A stretch of DNA of 64,000 bases from Gillisia mitskevichiae (GCF_003634585.1 NZ_RBLG01000002.1:806001-870000), one strand, 5' to 3'; shown: positions 26,373 to 36,140, counted from the first letter of the stretch. A program made the numbers and translations. Notes: a model not told the origin generated them from the letters alone.

Positions 26373-29018
26373 TTATTCTGTAATTCCTATTCTCTTAAGT
26401 ATTTGAATTAATACGATAGCGGCCAGCCCCGCAAAAAATACAATTAGATATTGGCCAATAGTTAATGGTAAAAGAGATAATGCTGTGCGAATAACAGGGA
26501 TCAAATAGGCTATAAATACTAGGAATAATGATAGTAAAATAGCTCCCCACACCCATTTATTATGCATCACTTCATTATTGAAAAAAGAATGTATACGGGA
26601 CGGAATATTAAATACGTGTAGTAACTGTACCCACACCAGCGTATAAAAAGAAATATTATTTACTACGCTACTTGGAAGTTTTAATATGAAGTGAGTATAT
26701 AAGGTCACACCAGTAACAATAAAGGTTACACACAGCCCGTATACAATTATTGAGCGCCAGAGTAAGGGAGTGATAATTTGTTCTTTAGGATCCCGGGGAG
26801 GTCGCTCCATAATCACTTTTTTGCCTTTTCCCATTCCAAGAGCTAATGCCGGAAAAGTATCTGTTACCAAATTGAGAAAAAGGATCTGTAAAGGTAAGAG
26901 CGGTAATGGAATATTTATTATGGAAGCAATCACTACAGAAAGTATTTCTGCAAGATTACAGGATAAAAGATATACAACAAATTGCCTAATATTTCTAAAT
27001 ATTGTTCTTCCCTGTCTTATCGTTAATTCTGTTGAAGCAAATTTATCGTCCAATAAAATAACATCTGCAACATCTTTTGCGGCATCTGTGCCTCGAATTC
27101 CCATAGCGATCCCTATATCTGCTTTTCGAAGCGCTGGAGTATCGTTAATACCATCGCCCATCATTCCTACCACTTGATTGTTTTTCTGAAAGAATTCTAC
27201 TAGTTGTAGTTTCTGCTCTGGAATTATTCGTGCAAAAACATTTGCGTGTAATAGCATGCTTTTAAAAGCGGAATCTGCATTTTTTAAGTCCTTTATCATG
27301 CTGCCGTGAATAACCTTCTTTTCATTATCCTCACCTGGCACTAATAGATTAATCTCTTCTGCAATCTTTTGAGCAGTTGCCAAATGATCTCCTGTGATCA
27401 TGACTACTTTTATACCAGCTTTTCTATAAATCTCTATAGCCTGCCCCACATCTACTCTTGGAGGATCCAGAAATCCAACTATTCCAATAAAAATGAGATC
27501 ATGAAGTTGCCCTTCTAAAATAGCTTCTTCGGTTTCCTTATATGCAAAACCTAAAACTCGTAATCCTTGACTTGCAATTTCTTCTGAAGATTGAAGCCAT
27601 CTATTTCTATCCAGCTCAATTTTATTCCCATTTTCGTCTAGTCTATAACTGCATTTAGTTAACAAAGTTTCTAATGCTCCTTTGACACAAATCTGGAAGG
27701 AATCTCCATACTTATTTAAAGTCGCCATGAATTTAGTGTTTTCATCAAAAGGAATTTCATTGACTTCCGGGTATTTTAGCTTTACATCTTGGATGTTATG
27801 TCCTAATTCTTCAGCAAAAGCTAATAAGGCAATCTCTAATGAGTCTCCATTAGAATTTTCTTTTTGAATGAATGCATTATTGCAAAGAATACTTACTTCA
27901 ATAAATTTCAGAAAAGATGGTTCTGAGTTTTTATAAGCTTCTCCATTTTCATTGAGATTTAAGGAAGATGCCATGATCACCTCATCCTGCAATTTTACTT
28001 GCGACACTTTCATTTCATTAAGAGTAAGTGTTCCAGTTTTGTCTGTACACATCATTGTGATCTCTCCGAGTGTTTGTACAGCTTCTAAACGTTTTATGAT
28101 CACTTTTTGTTTAGATAATTTAACCATCCCATGAGCAAGAGTAATAGTAGCAACTATTGGTAAACCTTCAGGTATAGCAGCAACGGCGAGTGCTATGCTC
28201 GTTTTAATTAATATTTCCCATTCTCTACCTTCTAAATAGCCAATTACAATTATAACCAGGGTCAAGAATATTGTAAGTATAATAAGCCAGTGACTTAAGC
28301 TATTTAATCGTTTACCTAATGGGGTATCCTCCTTAACAGCTTCTTGTACTAGTTTATTGATAGAACCTAACTCGGTATGAGCTCCGGTTGCGGTTACAAT
28401 TGCCTTGGCATTCCCTTTATTTACTATAGTGCCTTTATACAGCATATTACTTCTCTTGTATACTGGCGTATCGAGGTTTAATGCTTTCTTAGACTTAGCA
28501 ACCTGATTACTTTCCCCAGTAAGCGCAGACTCTGTAACGGCAATCCCTTCCTGATGAATAATACGAGCATCTGCGCCAATTATAGTTCCGGGGGAGAGAA
28601 TTAATACATCTCCGGGAACCAAGCTCGCAGCTGTAATACTTACAATCTTACCTTCTCTTAGTACAGTAGATAACAACTGAGCACTGTTTTGCAAAGACTC
28701 TATCATGCGAGTTGCTTTTAGCTCCATTGCAAATCCAATTCCTGAATTTAACAAGATCACTATTATAACAGCTATTCCTTCTAGCCATTCCTGAAACGAA
28801 AAAGCTAAAATCGTAGCTGCAACCAGAATATAAATTATAGGATTTAAAAATTGGTTTAAAAGTATGAGAGCCCAACTTTTAGCTTTCTTAACTTCTAAAA
28901 TATTGAAACCATATTTCTTCGCTCTTTTATTAACTTCTTGCTCGCTTAATCCAATTAATGGATCTACTTCCAATTGTTTTAAAAGTGTTTCAATAGAAAG
29001 GGTATAAGCATTTCCCAT
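26373..29018 (-). CDS. P2-type cation (Ca2+) transporting ATPase
   Basis: Inner-membrane P-type ATPase of 881 residues. Seen: cation-ATPase N-terminal domain (SIETLLKQLEVDPLIGLSEQ), actuator loop TGES, helix-4 ion-site segment AAIPEGLPIV, phosphorylation motif CTDKTGTLTLNE, GDHLATA, hinge MMGDGINDTPALRKADIGIAMG, and six C-terminal helices. PEGLP places it in the SERCA/PMCA-like P2 class. The mycobacterial DosR regulon includes an ATPase of this class (CtpF). It is the first gene of an operon with the second CoA-transferase. No clear Fnr-type box was found in the 100 bases upstream. Confidence 0.93.
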   Translation of the reverse strand: MGNAYTLSIETLLKQLEVDPLIGLSEQEVNKRAKKYGFNILEVKKAKSWALILLNQFLNPIIYILVAATILAFSFQEWLEGIAVIIVILLNSGIGFAMELKATRMIESLQNSAQLLSTVLREGKIVSITAASLVPGDVLILSPGTIIGADARIIHQEGIAVTESALTGESNQVAKSKKALNLDTPVYKRSNMLYKGTIVNKGNAKAIVTATGAHTELGSINKLVQEAVKEDTPLGKRLNSLSHWLIILTIFLTLVIIVIGYLEGREWEILIKTSIALAVAAIPEGLPIVATITLAHGMVKLSKQKVIIKRLEAVQTLGEITMMCTDKTGTLTLNEMKVSQVKLQDEVIMASSLNLNENGEAYKNSEPSFLKFIEVSILCNNAFIQKENSNGDSLEIALLAFAEELGHNIQDVKLKYPEVNEIPFDENTKFMATLNKYGDSFQICVKGALETLLTKCSYRLDENGNKIELDRNRWLQSSEEIASQGLRVLGFAYKETEEAILEGQLHDLIFIGIVGFLDPPRVDVGQAIEIYRKAGIKVVMITGDHLATAQKIAEEINLLVPGEDNEKKVIHGSMIKDLKNADSAFKSMLLHANVFARIIPEQKLQLVEFFQKNNQVVGMMGDGINDTPALRKADIGIAMGIRGTDAAKDVADVILLDDKFASTELTIRQGRTIFRNIRQFVVYLLSCNLAEILSVVIASIINIPLPLLPLQILFLNLVTDTFPALALGMGKGKKVIMERPPRDPKEQIITPLLWRSIIVYGLCVTFIVTGVTLYTHFILKLPSSVVNNISFYTLVWVQLLHVFNIPSRIHSFFNNEVMHNKWVWGAILLSLFLVFIAYLIPVIRTALSLLPLTIGQYLIVFFAGLAAIVLIQILKRIGITE

Positions 29019-29118
29019 TATTTTAAAAATGTATTGAAAGCATAAATATTAGTAGAAATATTTTTAAATCGCGATGCTGAATTAGAACGAAACTGCAAAA
29101 ACCATAGTAGTCTATAGT

Positions 29119-29739
29119 TTATTTTTGTAGCTTCATAATCGTCCAGTTTTTTGTGGTTTTACTTGGGATAGCGATTAAGCTTTCACTTAGTACTGTAGAT
29201 TTGATCTTGGGAAGTTTTCGTAAATATTTTTTGTCTAAGGTTACATGCTGAGGATCGGTAAGAAAATATAATAGCTTACCAGATTTATCTATAGCAATTT
29301 CAGTAAAACTGTAGTTTACAACCCTTTTATCTAAGAGGTCATTGGTTCCAAGACTCTCTTTAGTAAGCTCACTTACTACTGCCATTCCATCTTTAAAATT
29401 TGTAGCATTAATATAAACAGGTTCTATTACTATTTTTCCTGACTTATCTATAAAACCATAAAAGGGAATGCCCTTTTCAATTTTCTGAATCAAGCATCTA
29501 TCCTCTTTAAAATAGGGATATTTAGATTTATCTTTATCTTCTCCTGGCAATATTGCAACATCATTTCTGAAATTTATTACTAAGGTTCCAGACTCATCTA
29601 CAAAACCCCAATTTCCATCTCTTTGTACAGCCGCGAGACCATCTTTAAATGGAGATATGAAATCTAAATCTTTTATGTCTTGAGCAAAACCAAGACCGCT
29701 TAAAATAATTAATCCGAAAGTAATTAGTGTGGTTCTCAT
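29119..29739 (-). CDS. secreted WG-repeat protein
   Basis: Protein of 206 residues with a signal peptide (MRTTLITFGLIILSGLGFAQ). The mature part has two WG-type (KWG) repeats: FKDGLAAVQRDGNWGFVDES near 31-50 and YGFIDKSGKIVIEPVYINA with FKDGMAVV near 93-121. WG-repeat proteins are common in Bacteroidota; the function is unknown and usually assumed to be binding at the cell surface or in the periplasm. The Fnr-type box 53 bases upstream puts it in the regulon. Confidence 0.82.
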   Translation of the reverse strand: MRTTLITFGLIILSGLGFAQDIKDLDFISPFKDGLAAVQRDGNWGFVDESGTLVINFRNDVAILPGEDKDKSKYPYFKEDRCLIQKIEKGIPFYGFIDKSGKIVIEPVYINATNFKDGMAVVSELTKESLGTNDLLDKRVVNYSFTEIAIDKSGKLLYFLTDPQHVTLDKKYLRKLPKIKSTVLSESLIAIPSKTTKNWTIMKLQK

Positions 29740-29760
29740 AATGTACTTGTTTTATTATCA

Positions 29761-29803
29761 TAAAGTTAACTGCAGCATAGGAACATTAAAATGACATTTC
29801 TCA
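29761..29803 (-). promoter_or_regulatory. Fnr/Crp-type box and -7 element of the WG-repeat gene
   Basis: Dyad TGACATTTCTCA (29792-29803) and -7 element TAACTTTA (29761-29768, minus strand), centres 33 bp apart. Inferred start near 29756, 17 bases before the ATG. Confidence 0.72.
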
Positions 29804-29917
29804 CTTTTAGCTAAGAATACATCCCTAAATTCAACTTCCTTGATTTTTAGAGTTATCTGGAAACATAGAACTCTTTTTTACTAATAATTCTTATTCATGT
29901 ACTTTCTAAGTAGAACA

Positions 29918-29960
29918 TGATTTTTATCATTCTTTTACCACAACATTCCTGTTAATTTTA
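29918..29960 (+). promoter_or_regulatory. Fnr/Crp-type box and -7 element of usp
   Basis: Dyad TGATTTTTATCA (29918-29929) and -7 element TAATTTTA (29953-29960), centres 33 bp apart. Inferred start near 29965, 14 bases before the ATG at 29979. The 239-base gap 29740-29978 therefore holds two back-to-back promoters, each with its own box. Confidence 0.82.
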
Positions 29961-29978
29961 TTTTTATAATCCAATACG

Positions 29979-30815
29979 ATGAAAAATATTCTATTACCTA
30001 CAGATTTCTCAGAAAATTCCTTGAATGCTATAGACTATGCTCTTGAATTTTTTAAAGGAACTAGTTGTAATTTCTACATTTTGAATGTTCAAAAATCCTC
30101 AGATTTTCTAACTGCAGATTTGGTTACAGCTGCACCTGAGGCTTCGGTTTATGAAGCTATAGCTAGTGATAATAAAAAGCAATTGATGGATTTAATAAGA
30201 ACCTATAAATTACAATTTGCACATGAAAACTATAGCTTGAAACCCATTTTTGATTATGATAATCTTGTGAATGCTATTAATGAGACTTTAGCTGCACATA
30301 AAGTAGATCTAATTATAATGGGCACAAACGGCGCCACAAACGCAAGAGAAATTTTATTTGGAAGTAACACTATTCGGGTAATAAGAAATATAAAATGTCC
30401 ACTACTGGTTATTCCAGAAGACTATAAATTCTCACAAATTGAAAATGTTCTTTTTTCGACTTTTAGAAGCGAAGATTTTAGTAGCGCTGGAATTAAAATA
30501 TTAAAGGAAATAATTAAAAGGTATCAACCCGAAGTAAGTGTAATAGAACTTAATAACAATCCTATTACCTCTACCCACAAAAAAGATGATGCTAGAGTTA
30601 AAAGGCTATTAAAGGATATTAATTATAAGTTCTCTATTGTTAATAGAATCCCTGCCGCGATGGCTATTAGTACAGTGACACAATTTTTAAATATAGATCT
30701 TCATGCAATGTTCCTTGATGAAGAAGAAAATTTCTTGGAACGATTTATCTTTGGTTCAGAAAGAACGAAAATGAGTTATGCCACTAGTGTTCCACTTTTA
30801 ATCCTCCATAAATAG
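29979..30815 (+). CDS. universal stress protein, tandem UspA domains
   Basis: Protein of 278 residues starting MKNILLPTDFSENSLNAIDY. The first domain has the nucleotide-binding signature GTNGATNAREILFGSNT (about 114-130). The second domain is weaker and lacks the signature, as in most long Usp proteins here. Its gene has its own Fnr-type promoter and converges with the lipoprotein gene at 30882-31523. Role in stress or energy limitation is family knowledge; the specific partner is unknown. Confidence 0.93.
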   Translation: MKNILLPTDFSENSLNAIDYALEFFKGTSCNFYILNVQKSSDFLTADLVTAAPEASVYEAIASDNKKQLMDLIRTYKLQFAHENYSLKPIFDYDNLVNAINETLAAHKVDLIIMGTNGATNAREILFGSNTIRVIRNIKCPLLVIPEDYKFSQIENVLFSTFRSEDFSSAGIKILKEIIKRYQPEVSVIELNNNPITSTHKKDDARVKRLLKDINYKFSIVNRIPAAMAISTVTQFLNIDLHAMFLDEEENFLERFIFGSERTKMSYATSVPLLILHK

Positions 30816-30881
30816 CACCTATAGAATTATTAAAAAGTCTTATTTAATATAATTATTGAATCCAGTATCCATGTTAAAAAA

Positions 30882-31523
30882 TTATTTTAAGATGACTTGG
30901 TTATCCTTTAAACTTCTAAAAACAACTTTTAAATAATTATTAATATTCTTATTTATTCGTTCTGTATCCACCAGATCTATTGAAGCTTTCCAAAGTATTC
31001 GCCTTTCGGTTGGAGGACATAAACAATAAAGCGAGGTTTCTGTATGGTAAAGCACATAACTTTCCGATTCTGTACTTCCATAAATTTCTTGATTGTGATA
31101 ATAATAATCTGTAAATGAATCCAGATTCCTAGAGAAATTCTGGTAGGCTTTTCCAACCGTAACTTTTTCTTCTTGACCTGTAACTTTAGCCAATAAAACC
31201 GCATCAAAATTGGCATCCAATAATTGTTCTCGAATTTTATTAAGTTGTTCCTCCGTTTTTTGCTTTTCTGTAAATGAACTTTCAAAAAAGTCTATACTTT
31301 CTACTGCGATTACATTTCGTTTAGAAAATTCATCTGCTACCTTTGTTTCAAAAATTCGCCGAATATCGTTATTAGGCGTCATTCCAATTATTAGTACTTT
31401 CTTTATTTCTAAGTTTTGTGCAACGGGATTAGTGTATTCCTCAACCAAATTACTCGAAGAGCAACCTAGCAAAAGAAAGCAATATATGTATCTTATATTC
31501 TTAAAAATTAAGCTTGTTTTCAT
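30882..31523 (-). CDS. lipoprotein of a duplicated unknown family (copy 1)
   Basis: Protein of 213 residues with a lipobox at LLLGC (Cys 21) and so probably membrane-anchored in the envelope. The mature part begins with a segment KKVLIIGMTPNNDIRRIFET, followed by VESIDFFESSFTE, and a basic Tyr-rich central region. It is clearly paralogous to the lipoprotein at 44515-45150 (same length, same lipobox position, same segments VLIIG...T...RxIFE, VES...FESSF, Tyr-rich middle, FHLET/YHTETS). It may belong to a DUF4136-like family. It lies 15 bases after a small helical protein gene in the Hsp20 operon. Confidence 0.72.
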   Translation of the reverse strand: MKTSLIFKNIRYIYCFLLLGCSSSNLVEEYTNPVAQNLEIKKVLIIGMTPNNDIRRIFETKVADEFSKRNVIAVESIDFFESSFTEKQKTEEQLNKIREQLLDANFDAVLLAKVTGQEEKVTVGKAYQNFSRNLDSFTDYYYHNQEIYGSTESESYVLYHTETSLYCLCPPTERRILWKASIDLVDTERINKNINNYLKVVFRSLKDNQVILK

Positions 31524-31538
31524 ATATACAAGACTCCA

Positions 31539-31961
31539 TTATTTCAATAACCTTTTTTGCTTACCAACTTTCATGATCTCCTTAATAAGATCAAAAATCT
31601 TGGCTTTTAACTTTCTAACCTTAAGATTGAAAGCAATAGCTTCAGACATAATTTTATTGTGTTCAACTTGGTATTCATCCTCTTCATCCGGAATATCTAT
31701 ATCGTCCAGTAAAGTTTGAAGATTATTTTTATGATTTTCAGTATCCTTTAAGAGAGACTCCAAAGTTTTTTCATAAGTGCTTAGATCACTTACAATGCTT
31801 TTGCTCTCTTCTAAGTGTTTGCTGGAAATAAGTTCTAGAGTAAACTCTTTAATAAGATCGCTTAGAAATTGGATTTCATCTCTAACAAATTCAAGATCCG
31901 AGATACATCTTAGTGTTTCATTGTGTAGGCTACTCGGATTACGCCATTCTTTATATTTCAT
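31539..31961 (-). CDS. small coiled-coil protein of unknown function
   Basis: Protein of 140 residues, soluble, with no signal peptide. It is almost entirely charged amphipathic helix: heptad-like patterns run through residues 25-80 and 95-137, with a short acidic break (DDIDIPDEEDE) between. I do not recognise the family. It lies 78 bases after hsp20 and 15 before the lipoprotein gene, on the same strand, so the three are probably one transcript from the box at 32526-32537. Confidence 0.65.
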   Translation of the reverse strand: MKYKEWRNPSSLHNETLRCISDLEFVRDEIQFLSDLIKEFTLELISSKHLEESKSIVSDLSTYEKTLESLLKDTENHKNNLQTLLDDIDIPDEEDEYQVEHNKIMSEAIAFNLKVRKLKAKIFDLIKEIMKVGKQKRLLK

Positions 31962-32039
31962 TTTTTATATATTATTTTCCATTTTGATTATTTTAAAATG
32001 GGGGGATATAAATATTCGCACTGCGTTTTCCAGATAGAA

Positions 32040-32459
32040 TTATGCGATTTTAATGACCTTTTTTGGATTCTCTATAGCCGAATTCTTTTTAGTTAGTTTA
32101 AGTTTTAAAATTCCATCTTTATAACTAGCTATAACCTCCTTATTTTGATCTACGGTAGGTGGGATTTGTAGTTTCCTGTCGAAGGAGCTATACTCGAATT
32201 CTTTTCGAGTAAAATCTTCATCTTCTATCTTTTCTTCTTTATTCTTTTCTGCAGAAACATGAAGAATACCATTCTCTAAAGATACGTGCATTTCCTTTTT
32301 AGAAAATCCTGGAACGGCCATTTCAATTTCAATGCTTTTAGAATGATCTTTCACATTCATTGCTGGAAGGTTTCTGGATGAAGAGAAAAAATCGTTGTCA
32401 AAAAAAATATCACTGTCCAACCAAGGGAAACCATTGTTTTTAAATTTTACTAAAGACAT
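32040..32459 (-). CDS. Hsp20/alpha-crystallin small heat-shock protein
   Basis: ATP-independent chaperone of 139 residues. Seen: alpha-crystallin domain from about 34 to 128, with SIEIEMAVPGFSKKEMHVSL and the conserved ENGILHVSAEK, YKDGILKLKLTKK near the end of the domain, and the C-terminal I-x-I anchor (VIKIA) used for oligomer assembly. It is the first gene of an operon and has a perfectly palindromic Fnr-type box upstream. In mycobacteria an Hsp20 (HspX) is a hallmark of the hypoxia regulon. Confidence 0.96.
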   Translation of the reverse strand: MSLVKFKNNGFPWLDSDIFFDNDFFSSSRNLPAMNVKDHSKSIEIEMAVPGFSKKEMHVSLENGILHVSAEKNKEEKIEDEDFTRKEFEYSSFDRKLQIPPTVDQNKEVIASYKDGILKLKLTKKNSAIENPKKVIKIA

Positions 32460-32494
32460 AATTAAAATATTTAAGGTTAATAATTAATTTTAAT

Positions 32495-32537
32495 TAAAAG
32501 TACACCTCAAAAAAGCTAAATGAAATGACAATTGTCA
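32495..32537 (-). promoter_or_regulatory. Fnr/Crp-type box (perfect palindrome) and -7 element of hsp20
   Basis: Dyad TGACAATTGTCA (32526-32537), fully palindromic, and -7 element TACTTTTA (32495-32502, minus strand), centres 33 bp apart. Inferred start near 32490, 31 bases before the ATG. It lies between hsp20 and the end of the metallo-beta-lactamase gene (32564). Confidence 0.83.
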
Positions 32538-32563
32538 GTTAGTATCTTTAGCTATTTTTAAAA

Positions 32564-33934
32564 TTAAATCTTGAATTCTCTTATTTCATTAAGTTTTGGA
32601 ATAGTTGCCTTCCAATTATAAGTGTCTTTAATTTTCACTCTAAAAGCATCTAAAGCTGTTGGTTCTCCATGAATTAGAAAGACCTCTTCTGGGATGTTCT
32701 TGATCTCAGTCATCCAATCTAATAGTCCTTGCTGATCTGCATGCGCAGATAAACTTTCTATATGATGGATTTTGGCCTTTACAGGATAATATTTTCCGAA
32801 GAATTTAATTTCATGAGCACCTTCAAATAATTGTCTTCCACGGGTTCCTTCTGCCTGATAACCAACAAGTAGTACAGAGGTGCTTGTTCTATCTATTAAC
32901 TGTTGCAAATAAGTTAACACACGGCCGCCGGTAACCATCCCACTTCCCGCAATAACGATTTTAGGCCTTGGATTATCTATTGTCTCCCAAGTCTCTTTAT
33001 AGGAAGTAATAATATTCATTCGCTTTTGCATGGCGACAAATTCTTTTGAAGGAAGCTTATGCCATGCTGGAAAACTTTGGAATACAGATAGTACATTATT
33101 TCCCATTGGACTATCTATAAAAATTGGAATATTAGGTATCCGATTTTCATTGTAGAGTTTCCATAAAATAAACATTAAGGTTTGCAGTCTTTCTACCGCA
33201 AAAGATGGAATTATAAGTGTACCTCTATTATGTATGGTTTCATTAATTAAATCGATAAGTTTTTCTGATACACTCTCTACAGGATGTAATTTATTACCAT
33301 AAGTACTTTCAATAAAAAGATAATCTGCCCACTCTGGTTTTTTAGGAGCGAACAACAGTAAATCCTCTTCCCTGCCAATATCTCCAGAAAAAACAAATAT
33401 CTTTCCAAAAATATCCAACTCGATAAATGTGGCTCCTATAATGTGCCCATTATATTGAAACCTATATTTAATGTTTTCTGTTAAAAGTATCCATTGATCT
33501 TTTTTTTCAGATTGAAAAAAATTAAGGGTAGTCTCTGCTTCTTTAACGGTATAGAAAGGTTTTGCTGGTTGGTGTTTGGTAAAACCTTCATTATTTGCTC
33601 TTTCTGCATCCTCTTCATGAATTTTGGCACTATCTCTTAAGATTATTTCGGTAATGGCTAAGGTAGGCTCTGTCCCTATTATTTTACCACGAAAACCTTG
33701 CTTTACTAATCTTGGTAAATAACCAGTATGATCTAAATGACCATGGGTAAGAATTACATAATCTATAGTAGAGGCATCTACAGGGAATGGCTCCCAATTC
33801 TTTTCTCGCAATTCTTTAAGACCTTGAAACATACCACAGTCAATTAAGATTGTAGCCTCTTCTAATTCTAATAAAAATTTAGAGCCTGTAACAGTACAAG
33901 ACGCTCCTAAAAAATGAATTTTTACAGTTTTCAT
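32564..33934 (-). CDS. metallo-beta-lactamase/beta-CASP RNA-processing nuclease
   Basis: Protein of 456 residues of the CPSF/RNase J-like beta-CASP group. Seen: FLGASCTVTGSKFLLE near the N terminus, zinc motif HGHLDHTGY (near 64), SGDIGRE (Asp ligand), beta-CASP motifs SFAVER and SGMVTGGRVL, and the C-terminal His motif SLSAHADQ. These provide the full set of metal ligands, so it is probably an active RNase. Proteins of this exact size occur next to Usp and ATP-cone genes in stress islands of several phyla (from memory). It overlaps the upstream gene by 4 bases. Confidence 0.9.
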   Translation of the reverse strand: MKTVKIHFLGASCTVTGSKFLLELEEATILIDCGMFQGLKELREKNWEPFPVDASTIDYVILTHGHLDHTGYLPRLVKQGFRGKIIGTEPTLAITEIILRDSAKIHEEDAERANNEGFTKHQPAKPFYTVKEAETTLNFFQSEKKDQWILLTENIKYRFQYNGHIIGATFIELDIFGKIFVFSGDIGREEDLLLFAPKKPEWADYLFIESTYGNKLHPVESVSEKLIDLINETIHNRGTLIIPSFAVERLQTLMFILWKLYNENRIPNIPIFIDSPMGNNVLSVFQSFPAWHKLPSKEFVAMQKRMNIITSYKETWETIDNPRPKIVIAGSGMVTGGRVLTYLQQLIDRTSTSVLLVGYQAEGTRGRQLFEGAHEIKFFGKYYPVKAKIHHIESLSAHADQQGLLDWMTEIKNIPEEVFLIHGEPTALDAFRVKIKDTYNWKATIPKLNEIREFKI

Positions 33935-34779
33935 GATTTTATTCTTACGTAATTACAAAGCATATTTATTTCCTTAAAAATCTTCTCCTTTCTTTTTTCA
34001 GAGATCCCTAAATGGTCTAAATAAAATTTATCCTTTAAAAGCTGTCTCAACAAAACCACATCTCTGCTAATTAAGAATTGTTTTTCCCTATTGGTTAGAA
34101 GTGTAGAAACAGTTACAGGGTATAATCTTAGCCTATCTATTCTATCTTTTAAGCCATTATCTACCGGGAAATCCCAACTTAATAAATGTAAGCCACTACA
34201 TTTCCCATAGATTAAAGCGTCCTTAGTGAATTGAGTATTAGTTACAACCCAGCCTTCATTAGGACAGTTTTTAGAATCTTTATAATTCAATAAAATATCC
34301 TGGTATCTGGAATGTATATAGAGAGGGATCTTTACATCACACTTTTTACTACGATCGCTATGAAATTTGCATTCTGCAACAATATATTCATCGTTCTTTT
34401 TAGCAATTACATCTACCTCATGAGTAACACATTTTCCCTGTAAAAAAGCACCCGTCTTTATAGAATATCCAGAGAACTCAAGTAAAGCCCCTATAAATTT
34501 TTCAAATGGAAAGCCGGTTGGACCAAACTCATAGATTGCCTTTTTTAGTTTGTATTTTGAAGCATATATAGGTTGGTTCTTTTTAAGTAATGCGAAGGCG
34601 CGGTTATAAATTTCTTTTGTAGAGATTCCTTGATACAACTCATCCCTAACCACATCTATAATTTTATTAATTGTGGCCTTATCTGCCCCACTTCTCTTTA
34701 ATGAATTATGCAGCTTTGAAATTGAAAATTTCTCGCCTTCTCCTGACGATTTTTCTATAAAAACTTCCTCAGTACTCAT
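33931..34779 (-). CDS. ATP-cone domain fused to a PD-(D/E)XK restriction-like nuclease
   Basis: Protein of 282 residues. An N-terminal ATP-cone (about 5-95: VFIEKSSGEGEKFSISKLHN, IYNRAFALLKKNQPIYASKY) is followed by an Mrr-like nuclease fold (about 95-210) with the catalytic pattern HEVDVIAKK...IVAECKFH (Asp; Glu-x-Lys). ATP-cones normally sense dATP/ATP in ribonucleotide reductase and NrdR. Joined to a nuclease, it suggests cleavage or DNA processing controlled by nucleotide level; this is inference. It overlaps the RNase gene by 4 bases, so the two are coupled. Confidence 0.85.
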   Translation of the reverse strand: MSTEEVFIEKSSGEGEKFSISKLHNSLKRSGADKATINKIIDVVRDELYQGISTKEIYNRAFALLKKNQPIYASKYKLKKAIYEFGPTGFPFEKFIGALLEFSGYSIKTGAFLQGKCVTHEVDVIAKKNDEYIVAECKFHSDRSKKCDVKIPLYIHSRYQDILLNYKDSKNCPNEGWVVTNTQFTKDALIYGKCSGLHLLSWDFPVDNGLKDRIDRLRLYPVTVSTLLTNREKQFLISRDVVLLRQLLKDKFYLDHLGISEKRKEKIFKEINMLCNYVRIKS

Positions 34780-34807
34780 TTAGTTCCTTTTACTTACCTA
34801 TATATTT

Positions 34808-35215
34808 TTATACTTTATAATAATTACTAACCATTGCTTTAATTTGATTATCGGTCATACTATCTGCCTTCAAGACATCTACAACCTTTTTATGTAGATT
34901 GGGATAATTTGATTCTAATTCCTTATTAAAGATTAAAGGGATATCTGCCGGGCCATAAATAACAATACTATCCAGATCTTCTAAATTAGAGCTTACCTGC
35001 TTAAAGTAATTTTTAATTGAATGTTTTTTAATCTCCAAAACTCTTCGATCTTTCACAATTTCTTGTGCCCCGCTTCTTTCAAAATCTTTCGATCCACTAA
35101 AATCACTGTCTGTATTTTCAATTTTAGAGATATGAGTTTCTACTTGAGTGTCTTCTATATCTAACCTAATAATAACTGCCTTTTTTCGATCTATCCAAAT
35201 ACCTGCTTTTTTCAT
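34808..35215 (-). CDS. eRF1-domain/host-attachment-like small protein
   Basis: Protein of 135 residues beginning KKAGIWIDRKKAVIIRLD, the start typical of proteins annotated as translational machinery or host-attachment proteins, which resemble the central domain of eRF1/Pelota. A VIYGPADIPLIFNKEL segment near 92 fits the same fold. Role in ribosome rescue or hibernation under stress is possible but not shown. It is flanked by Usp and nuclease genes in one long operon (11 bases after the Usp gene, 28 before the ATP-cone gene). Confidence 0.6.
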   Translation of the reverse strand: MKKAGIWIDRKKAVIIRLDIEDTQVETHISKIENTDSDFSGSKDFERSGAQEIVKDRRVLEIKKHSIKNYFKQVSSNLEDLDSIVIYGPADIPLIFNKELESNYPNLHKKVVDVLKADSMTDNQIKAMVSNYYKV

Positions 35216-35226
35216 AATTCATGATT

Positions 35227-36078
35227 TTAGTTACGTAAATCGTGTAATACCAAAACTGGGACTTTTGCATGTTGGCCAAGTTCTTTTACCATAGGCTTAG
35301 AGAAAAGCACATCAAAAAAAGCATGCTTCTTGTTTATAAAAACGATCATTTCACTACCCCTACTTTGCACAAATAAATGTAAACCTGTTTGTACATTATC
35401 ATATTCTAACCAGTGAAATGTATAAACTAAACCGTCTAAACACTCTTCTAATAAGGCTTTTTTCTCTTTTTGTTCTTCATCTAGAACATTAGATTTATTT
35501 ACATGTAAAACTCTAACCGGAGAATTGGTTAATTTAGAAATTTGGAAAATGAATTTTAATTCTCTTCTTTTAAAATGAGTTTTAAAACTAGTAGGAAAAA
35601 CGATCTCTTTAGGATCTTTATAAACAAGGTTATTTGGCACTACAAGGACTGGGCAATTTCTAATTTTTTCCATTATAGAAATAGCATTACTACCATAAAT
35701 AATATTTCGAGCATCTGTGTCTCCCTTATTTCCAATTACTATAAGTTCTATATCTTTTGTTTCAACAAATTCTTTTATTGCATCTAAAGGTTTATTATTA
35801 ACTGCATATGTAGAATAGGTATGCTTATAATCTAGGTTTCTTAAAGCGATCATTTGCAAGACTTTTTCTAGCTGAGCTTCAGATTTAGATTTGGCTTTAT
35901 TAAAAATTCGTTCCCCTGCGTTGGCTGGAGTATTGATCCCTAAGTTTACTACCTCATAGGTAAATGCGTTTAACAAATAAAAATCACATTCATCATTTTT
36001 ATATAATTCACTAGCGTACATTATTGTGTTCCAAGAATTTTGGGAAAAATCTGTTGGTAATAAAATTTTCTTTTTCAT
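35227..36078 (-). CDS. universal stress protein, tandem UspA domains
   Basis: Protein of 283 residues: KKILLPTDFSQNSWNTI start, nucleotide signature GNKGDTDARNIIYGSNA (about 116-132), and a second Usp-like domain beginning KEIVFPTSF near 157. It is the fourth of four consecutive Usp genes on this strand. Its closest relatives in the window are its three neighbours, which suggests expansion by tandem duplication followed by strong divergence. Confidence 0.92.
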   Translation of the reverse strand: MKKKILLPTDFSQNSWNTIMYASELYKNDECDFYLLNAFTYEVVNLGINTPANAGERIFNKAKSKSEAQLEKVLQMIALRNLDYKHTYSTYAVNNKPLDAIKEFVETKDIELIVIGNKGDTDARNIIYGSNAISIMEKIRNCPVLVVPNNLVYKDPKEIVFPTSFKTHFKRRELKFIFQISKLTNSPVRVLHVNKSNVLDEEQKEKKALLEECLDGLVYTFHWLEYDNVQTGLHLFVQSRGSEMIVFINKKHAFFDVLFSKPMVKELGQHAKVPVLVLHDLRN

Positions 36079-36140
36079 TGCTTTATCTTTATTATTTTAA
36101 CGATAAATATACGGGACAATTGGCGGTTTTCACCTTATTG